26,430 bases of DNA from Ruminococcus sp. (GTDB lineage Bacteria; Bacillota_A; Clostridia; Oscillospirales; Acutalibacteraceae). Shown one piece after another: positions 21,944 through 26,430 of the stretch. The position numbers and the translations under genes were made by a program. The DNA is taken from NCBI GenBank assembly GCA_017481395.1, contig JAFUPE010000012.1, positions 1 to 26,430 on the forward strand, given 5' to 3'. The first letter of the stretch is position 1; each line of letters begins with the position of its first letter. The notes beneath the pieces are model-generated. The model was not told the DNA's origin and did not search any database. It saw only the letters and a program-made list of their open reading frames with translations.

Positions 21944-23259
21944 TGTATATTAATGTTATCGGAGCAGGACTTGCAGGCTGTGAAGCGGCTTATCAGATTG
22001 CCAAACGCGGAATAGACGTCAGACTATATGAAATGAAGCCTGTAAAAAGGTCGCCTGCTCACCATACAGATTTATTTGCAGAGCTTGTTTGCTCTAACTC
22101 CTTTAAAGCCGACAGAGTAGCCTCTGCTGCAGGACTTTTAAAGCAAGAAATGCGAGAGCTTGACTCGCTTTTGATGAAATGTGCCGACGAATGTCGTGTG
22201 CCAGCAGGCGGTGCTTTGGCTGTTGACAGAACCCTTTTTGCAGAATCTGTAACAAAAGCAATTAGGTCTATGCCAAATATTACCGTCATTTCCGAGGAAA
22301 TAACAGAAATCCCTACAGATTCCGTTACGGTTATCGCTACAGGCCCCCTTACATCTGATGCATTGTCAAATAGTATTTCAGAGCTTTTAGGCGACCAACT
22401 ATCCTTTTTTGACGCGGCGGCACCAATTGTCACAAAAGAGAGCATTGACGATAATTGTTCATTTGCTGCTTCCCGTTACGATAAGGGCGGTGACGACGAT
22501 TATATTAATTGTCCGTTAAATAAGGAAGAGTATGAAGTTTTTTATAATGCCCTTATAAACGCCGAGCGAGCACCCTTGCATGATTTTGACGTTTACAACC
22601 CCAAGGTGTACGAGGGTTGTATGCCTATTGAGGTTATGGCTTCTCGTGGTGAAGATACAATCCGCTTCGGTCCTATGAAGCCGGTTGGACTCAAAGACCC
22701 AAGAACGGGTCATCGTCCATGGGCGTGTCTTCAGCTTCGTAAAGAAAACGCAGACGGCACAATGTTCAATCTGGTAGGCTTCCAGACTAACCTTAAATTC
22801 GGAGAGCAAAAGCGTGTTTTCGGTCTGATTCCTGCACTAAAAAACGCAGATTTTGTCAGATACGGTGTTATGCACCGAAATACGTTTATAGACAGTCCTC
22901 GGGTTTTAAACACCGACCTTTCTGCAAAATGCAGAAGCGACCTTTTCTTTGCAGGTCAACTTACAGGTGTTGAGGGGTATATGGAGTCTGCCTCCTCAGG
23001 TATAATTGCCGGTATCAATGCCGCAAATAAGCTTTTAGGTAAAGAAAGTGTTGTTTTACCCAAGGTTACCGAAATTGGTGCTTTACTTTCCTATATAACA
23101 GATAAAACCGTAGAAAAATTCCAACCCATGGGTGCAAATTTAGGTATACTGCCCGAGCTTTCTGACCGTCCGCGAGATAAAAAGCTCAGAGCAGAAAAGT
23201 ATGCCGAGCGTGCCCTTGAGGCTTTAAAACAATTTATAACTGAAAGCGACGTGATTTAA
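21943..23259 (+). CDS. trmFO: Methylenetetrahydrofolate-tRNA-(uracil-5-)-methyltransferase TrmFO
   Basis: The 438-aa product starts with a flavin motif GAGLAGCEAA (7-16) and has YEMKP, SPAHHTDLFAELVCSNSFK and GYMESASSGIIAGINAA, all typical of TrmFO. It makes 5-methyluridine at position 54 of tRNA, using methylene-tetrahydrofolate and FAD rather than SAM. Its start overlaps the topA stop and its stop overlaps the plsX start, each by one base (TAATG), so the three are co-translated. Confidence 0.96.
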   Translation: MYINVIGAGLAGCEAAYQIAKRGIDVRLYEMKPVKRSPAHHTDLFAELVCSNSFKADRVASAAGLLKQEMRELDSLLMKCADECRVPAGGALAVDRTLFAESVTKAIRSMPNITVISEEITEIPTDSVTVIATGPLTSDALSNSISELLGDQLSFFDAAAPIVTKESIDDNCSFAASRYDKGGDDDYINCPLNKEEYEVFYNALINAERAPLHDFDVYNPKVYEGCMPIEVMASRGEDTIRFGPMKPVGLKDPRTGHRPWACLQLRKENADGTMFNLVGFQTNLKFGEQKRVFGLIPALKNADFVRYGVMHRNTFIDSPRVLNTDLSAKCRSDLFFAGQLTGVEGYMESASSGIIAGINAANKLLGKESVVLPKVTEIGALLSYITDKTVEKFQPMGANLGILPELSDRPRDKKLRAEKYAERALEALKQFITESDVI

Positions 23260-24251
23260 TGAATATCATAGTTGATGCCTTCGGCGGAGATAACGCTCCC
23301 GTTGAAATTATAAAAGGCGCAGAACTTGCCAGAAAAGACCTCGCTATAGACATTACCCTTGTAGGTAAAGAAGACGTGATCAAAAAGGTTTGCAGCGACA
23401 ATGAAATTAACGTAGATAATTTTACTGTTGTTCATGCTGACGAGGTTATCGAGACCGATGCCGCAGGTACCGACGTAGCACGCTCAGGCAAAAATACATC
23501 TATGGCTGTTGGCTTAAAGCTGCTTGCTGACGGTAAAGGTGATGGCTTTCTTTCTGCCGGCAACAGCGGTGCTGTTTGTGCAGGCGGTACACTTATCGTA
23601 AAGCGTATCAAGGGTATCAGCCGCCCCGGCTTTTCTCCTGTAATTCCTACCTTAGGCGGTAAGGCGCTTCTTATGGACAGTGGTGCAAATCTTCAGTGCC
23701 GACCTGAAATGCTTTGCCAGTTTGGTATAATGGGCTCTATTTATATGAACAAGGTTTTAGGCGTCGAAAATCCCCGAGTAGGTCTTCTCAATGTTGGTAC
23801 CGAAGAGCACAAGGGCTCGGATTTACAGCATGAAGCCTATGAGCTTTTAAAGAAAGCACCTATCAACTTTATCGGTAATGTTGAAGGCACTTTTATAAAC
23901 GGAGATGTTTGTGACGTTGTTGTATGCGATGGATTTTCAGGTAACATTCTTCTCAAGACCTATGAAGGCACAGCAATGGCACTTATGAAGAAAATTAAAG
24001 GTATATTTACAAAGAACCTTAAAAATAAGCTTGCCGCTGGTTTGGTTATGAGTGACGTTAAGGAGCTTAAAGACTCTATGAATCCCTCCGAGGTTGGCGG
24101 TGCACCTGTCCTTGGCTGTGCCAAGCCTGTTTTCAAGGCTCACGGCAACTCTGACGCACGTGCAATTTACAGTGCATTAAAGCTTGTTAAGGACTATGTA
24201 CAAAATAACGTTGTTGAAGAAATAGCTTCTACTCTTAAGATGATGAAGTGA
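23259..24251 (+). CDS. plsX: Phosphate acyltransferase PlsX
   Basis: The 330-aa product begins IIVDAFGGDNAPVEIIKGAE and has GFLSAGNSGAVCAGG, VGLLNVGTEEHKGSDL and CDGFSGNILLKTYEG, as in PlsX. It turns acyl-ACP into acyl phosphate, the donor for PlsY in phospholipid synthesis, at the inner face of the membrane. Length is normal. It overlaps trmFO by one base; rnc starts 19 nt later. The acpP gene often found between plsX and rnc is absent here. Confidence 0.96.
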   Translation: MNIIVDAFGGDNAPVEIIKGAELARKDLAIDITLVGKEDVIKKVCSDNEINVDNFTVVHADEVIETDAAGTDVARSGKNTSMAVGLKLLADGKGDGFLSAGNSGAVCAGGTLIVKRIKGISRPGFSPVIPTLGGKALLMDSGANLQCRPEMLCQFGIMGSIYMNKVLGVENPRVGLLNVGTEEHKGSDLQHEAYELLKKAPINFIGNVEGTFINGDVCDVVVCDGFSGNILLKTYEGTAMALMKKIKGIFTKNLKNKLAAGLVMSDVKELKDSMNPSEVGGAPVLGCAKPVFKAHGNSDARAIYSALKLVKDYVQNNVVEEIASTLKMMK

Positions 24252-24270
24252 AGTGAAGAGGTTAGAACTA

Positions 24271-24945
24271 ATGACTGAGCTTGAAAAGATTATCGGTTAT
24301 GAATTTAAAAATAAAACACTTTTAGTAAATGCACTGACTCATTCCTCTTATGCTAACGAGCAAGGCAAGTCCATAGTCTGTAACGAAAGACTTGAGTTTT
24401 TAGGCGATTCGGTGCTGTCTTTAGTTGTTTCTACCTTTATTTACAATAATTTTCCCGAATATCCCGAAGGTAATCTTACCAAACTTCGTGCTTCTCTTGT
24501 TTGCGAAAAAGCACTTTTTGCTTTTGCAAAGGAAATCAAATTGGGCGAATTTATAAGGTTAAGTCATGGTGAAAAACGTGGGGGAGGAGCAAATCGTCCA
24601 TCTATCGTTTCTGATGCATTCGAGGCTTTAATAGCCGCTTTGTATCTTGATGGTGGCTACGAAACTGCCCAAAGCTTTGTGCTTAAATTTGTTGAGCCTC
24701 AGACTAAGCACATCAAAGCTATCCCTGTAAAGGATTATAAAACAACCCTGCAGGAAATTGTCCAGAAAAACCCGGGTGAGCGAATTGAGTACAGACTGGT
24801 AGGCGAAAGTGGTCCCGACCATAATAAGCACTTTACGGTTGAGGTTATGCTTAACTCAAACTGCATCGGCAAAGGCGGAGGCAGAAGCAAAAAAGAAGCT
24901 GAACAGCAAGCCGCCCGTGAGGCTTTAGAGCTTATGGGCTACTGA
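24271..24945 (+). CDS. rnc: Ribonuclease III
   Basis: The 224-aa product has the RNase III signature NERLEFLGDS at 38-47, a second acidic cluster (SDAFEALIAALYLDGG) and a C-terminal double-stranded RNA-binding domain (about 150-224, ending GGGRSKKEAEQQAAREAL). It cuts double-stranded RNA, including rRNA precursors. ATG 24271 follows GAGG by 9 nt; an in-frame GTG at 24253 would add six residues without a better site. The next gene starts one base after the stop. Confidence 0.96.
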   Translation: MTELEKIIGYEFKNKTLLVNALTHSSYANEQGKSIVCNERLEFLGDSVLSLVVSTFIYNNFPEYPEGNLTKLRASLVCEKALFAFAKEIKLGEFIRLSHGEKRGGGANRPSIVSDAFEALIAALYLDGGYETAQSFVLKFVEPQTKHIKAIPVKDYKTTLQEIVQKNPGERIEYRLVGESGPDHNKHFTVEVMLNSNCIGKGGGRSKKEAEQQAAREALELMGY

Positions 24946-24946
24946 T

Positions 24947-25939
24947 ATGGCTAACGTTGCAATTTTTGTTCCTCATAACGGTTGCCCTAATAAATGTTCG
25001 TTTTGCGACCAACGCCACATTACAGGCTGTGTTTCTCAGCCAAAAGCAGAGGATGTAAAGAATACCCTTAACATTGCGTTAAGTTCTTTAAAAGAAAAAT
25101 CAAAAGATGCAGAAATTGCATTTTTCGGCGGTAGCTTTACAGCAATCGACCGCAAATATATGCTCGAGCTTTTAGAAAGCACGAAAGAGTACGTTAATAA
25201 TTTTAAGGGCATCCGTATTTCAACACGCTCTGATGCAATTAACAGCGAAATTCTTGAGATTCTTAAAAATTATAAGGTTAGCTCTATTGAACTCGGTGCT
25301 CAGTCTATGGTCGATTCTGTACTTCTTGCCAACGAACGAGGTCACAGTGCAGAGGATGTTCGTAAAGCGTCTATGCTTATAAAGTCTTGCGGTTTTTCTT
25401 TGGGACTTCAGATGATGACAGGGCTCTATAAAAGCAGTGACGAGCTTGATGTTTTTACAGCCGCTGAGTTTATTAAGCTAAAACCGGATACAGTCAGGAT
25501 TTACCCCACAGTTGTTTTAGAGAATACAACTCTGTCTACCCTTTATAAAAGAGGTACCTACAATCCGCCAAATGTAGAAAAAGCTGCAGAGCTTTGCAGT
25601 AAGCTGATTTTAATGTTTGAAAACGCAGATATCGATATTATCCGTGTGGGGCTTCACGACAGCGAAAGCTTAAAAAGCAACATTATAAGCGGTGCCTTTC
25701 ATCCTGCTTTCCGCGAGCTTTGCGAGGCACAGATTTATTTAAATAAAATACTTTTGGTTCTAAAAGAACAAAAAATCTCAAATGGCGATGTACTTATTTC
25801 TGTTCCAAAGAACGAACTCTCCAAAGCTATAGGACAGAAAGGGCACAATAAGCAAAGGCTTATATCATTAGGCTATAAGCCGAAATTTACAGAAGACGAC
25901 ACTCTTGCCAACAGGCAGGTTTTAATAAAGAAAGGCTAA
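24947..25939 (+). CDS. Elp3-like radical SAM protein with KH-like C-terminal segment
   Basis: The 330-aa product has the iron-sulfur motif CPNKCSFC (C13, C17, C20), then FFGGSFTAID and SIELGAQSMVDSVL, as in the radical SAM domain of Elp3/COG1243 proteins. There is no acetyltransferase domain. The last 47 residues contain KAIGQKGHNKQRL, where GQKG at 296-299 resembles the GXXG loop of KH RNA-binding domains. It lies between rnc and smc, packed within 1-3 nt of both. I infer an RNA-directed radical SAM activity; the substrate is unknown. Confidence 0.88.
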   Translation: MANVAIFVPHNGCPNKCSFCDQRHITGCVSQPKAEDVKNTLNIALSSLKEKSKDAEIAFFGGSFTAIDRKYMLELLESTKEYVNNFKGIRISTRSDAINSEILEILKNYKVSSIELGAQSMVDSVLLANERGHSAEDVRKASMLIKSCGFSLGLQMMTGLYKSSDELDVFTAAEFIKLKPDTVRIYPTVVLENTTLSTLYKRGTYNPPNVEKAAELCSKLILMFENADIDIIRVGLHDSESLKSNIISGAFHPAFRELCEAQIYLNKILLVLKEQKISNGDVLISVPKNELSKAIGQKGHNKQRLISLGYKPKFTEDDTLANRQVLIKKG

Positions 25940-25942
25940 GCT

Positions 25943-26430
25943 ATGCTTCTTAAATCTCTTGAGCTTCAGGGCTTCAAAACCTTCCCTGATAAAACAAAAC
26001 TTAATTTTAATACAGGTATCACAGCCGTAGTTGGCCCAAACGGCTCGGGTAAAAGTAACATCAGCGATGCTATTCGCTGGGTGCTTGGTGAGCAAGCACC
26101 TAAAATTTTGCGTTGTAACCGTATGGAAGACGTTGTTTTCAATGGTACAACCAATCGTAAGCGTCAGGGTTACTCTGAGGTTACACTTAATATTGATAAT
26201 TCCGACAGAGCCTTGCCTTTTGACGGAGATACCGTATCAATTACGCGTCGCTATTTCAGAAGCGGTGAAAGCGAGTACCTTATAAACAAGGCACAGGTGC
26301 GTCTTAAGGATATTAATGAGCTTTTTATGGACACCGGCTTAGGTCGAGATGGCTACTCGGTTATCGGTCAGGGTAAGATTGACAGCATTGTTTCCTCAAA
26401 AAGCGAAGACAGACGAGAGATTTTCGGGGA
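25943..26430 (+). CDS. smc: Chromosome segregation protein SMC, 3' end outside window
   Basis: The first 162 residues are present. They begin LLKSLELQGFKTFPDKTKL, with the Walker A motif GPNGSGKS at 31-38, AIRWVLGEQAPK, and GYSVIGQGKID, all typical of the SMC N-terminal ATPase head. SMC with ScpA and ScpB forms the condensin that organises the chromosome. The start lies 3 nt after the radical SAM stop without a clear ribosome site, so it is probably coupled. The coiled coil, hinge and C-terminal head lie beyond the window. Confidence 0.95.
   Translation, partial: MLLKSLELQGFKTFPDKTKLNFNTGITAVVGPNGSGKSNISDAIRWVLGEQAPKILRCNRMEDVVFNGTTNRKRQGYSEVTLNIDNSDRALPFDGDTVSITRRYFRSGESEYLINKAQVRLKDINELFMDTGLGRDGYSVIGQGKIDSIVSSKSEDRREIFG

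Noticed and set aside
22059..22445. 128-codon minus-strand frame inside trmFO
   Set aside because: It is antisense to conserved TrmFO motifs, with no promoter or ribosome site.

Overview
The window looks like a chromosomal segment of a low-G+C anaerobic Firmicute (class Clostridia; an Oscillospirales/Ruminococcaceae-type genome is my best guess). The guess rests on the order dprA-topA-trmFO-plsX-rnc-radical SAM-smc, the infC-rpmI-rplT operon with an ATT start, and a SpoIVFB-type protease next to a TIGR03960/DUF2344 pair. The species cannot be read from the sequence.

Positions 1-~3611 are one end of an integrated mobile element, probably an integrative conjugative element; its other end lies outside the window. 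It is visibly richer in G+C and in the word GATC than the rest. A leftward arm encodes a possible 39-aa peptide, an excisionase-like HTH protein, a 58-aa protein and a membrane-anchored lytic transglycosylase that runs off the window. A rightward arm encodes a Cro/CI-type repressor, an unknown 134-aa protein and a large serine recombinase ending in a terminator. Two consensus promoters between the arms point at each other, which suggests a switch of the phage 186 type.

Positions 3612-16500 are host chromosome. They hold a ClC anion transporter, a leftward pair of flavoproteins, a small-multidrug-export-family protein, and a rightward run of VanZ, MATE, a possible minimal SpoIVFA/SpoIVFB pair, a B12-binding radical SAM protein and its DUF2344 partner. 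A tRNA-Ser(GGA) follows with its own promoter and terminator, then a Nudix hydrolase, and a leftward pair of CPBP membrane protease and tadA.

Positions 16501-26430 are housekeeping genes all on the + strand: infC-rpmI-rplT behind an attenuator-like leader, then an RNA methyltransferase, dprA, topA, trmFO, plsX, rnc, an Elp3-like radical SAM protein with a KH-like tail, and the start of smc. Many neighbours overlap by 1-4 nt, so translation is probably coupled.

The most striking observation is at word scale. By hand count GATC occurs 23 times in the 3.6 kb element but only about 5 times in the 22.8 kb of host DNA, with the change at the element edge. That points to long-standing GATC-specific restriction or other selection in the host, and to recent arrival of the element. 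No CRISPR array, rRNA or intact insertion sequence was seen. No gene-free stretch exceeds 300 bases.
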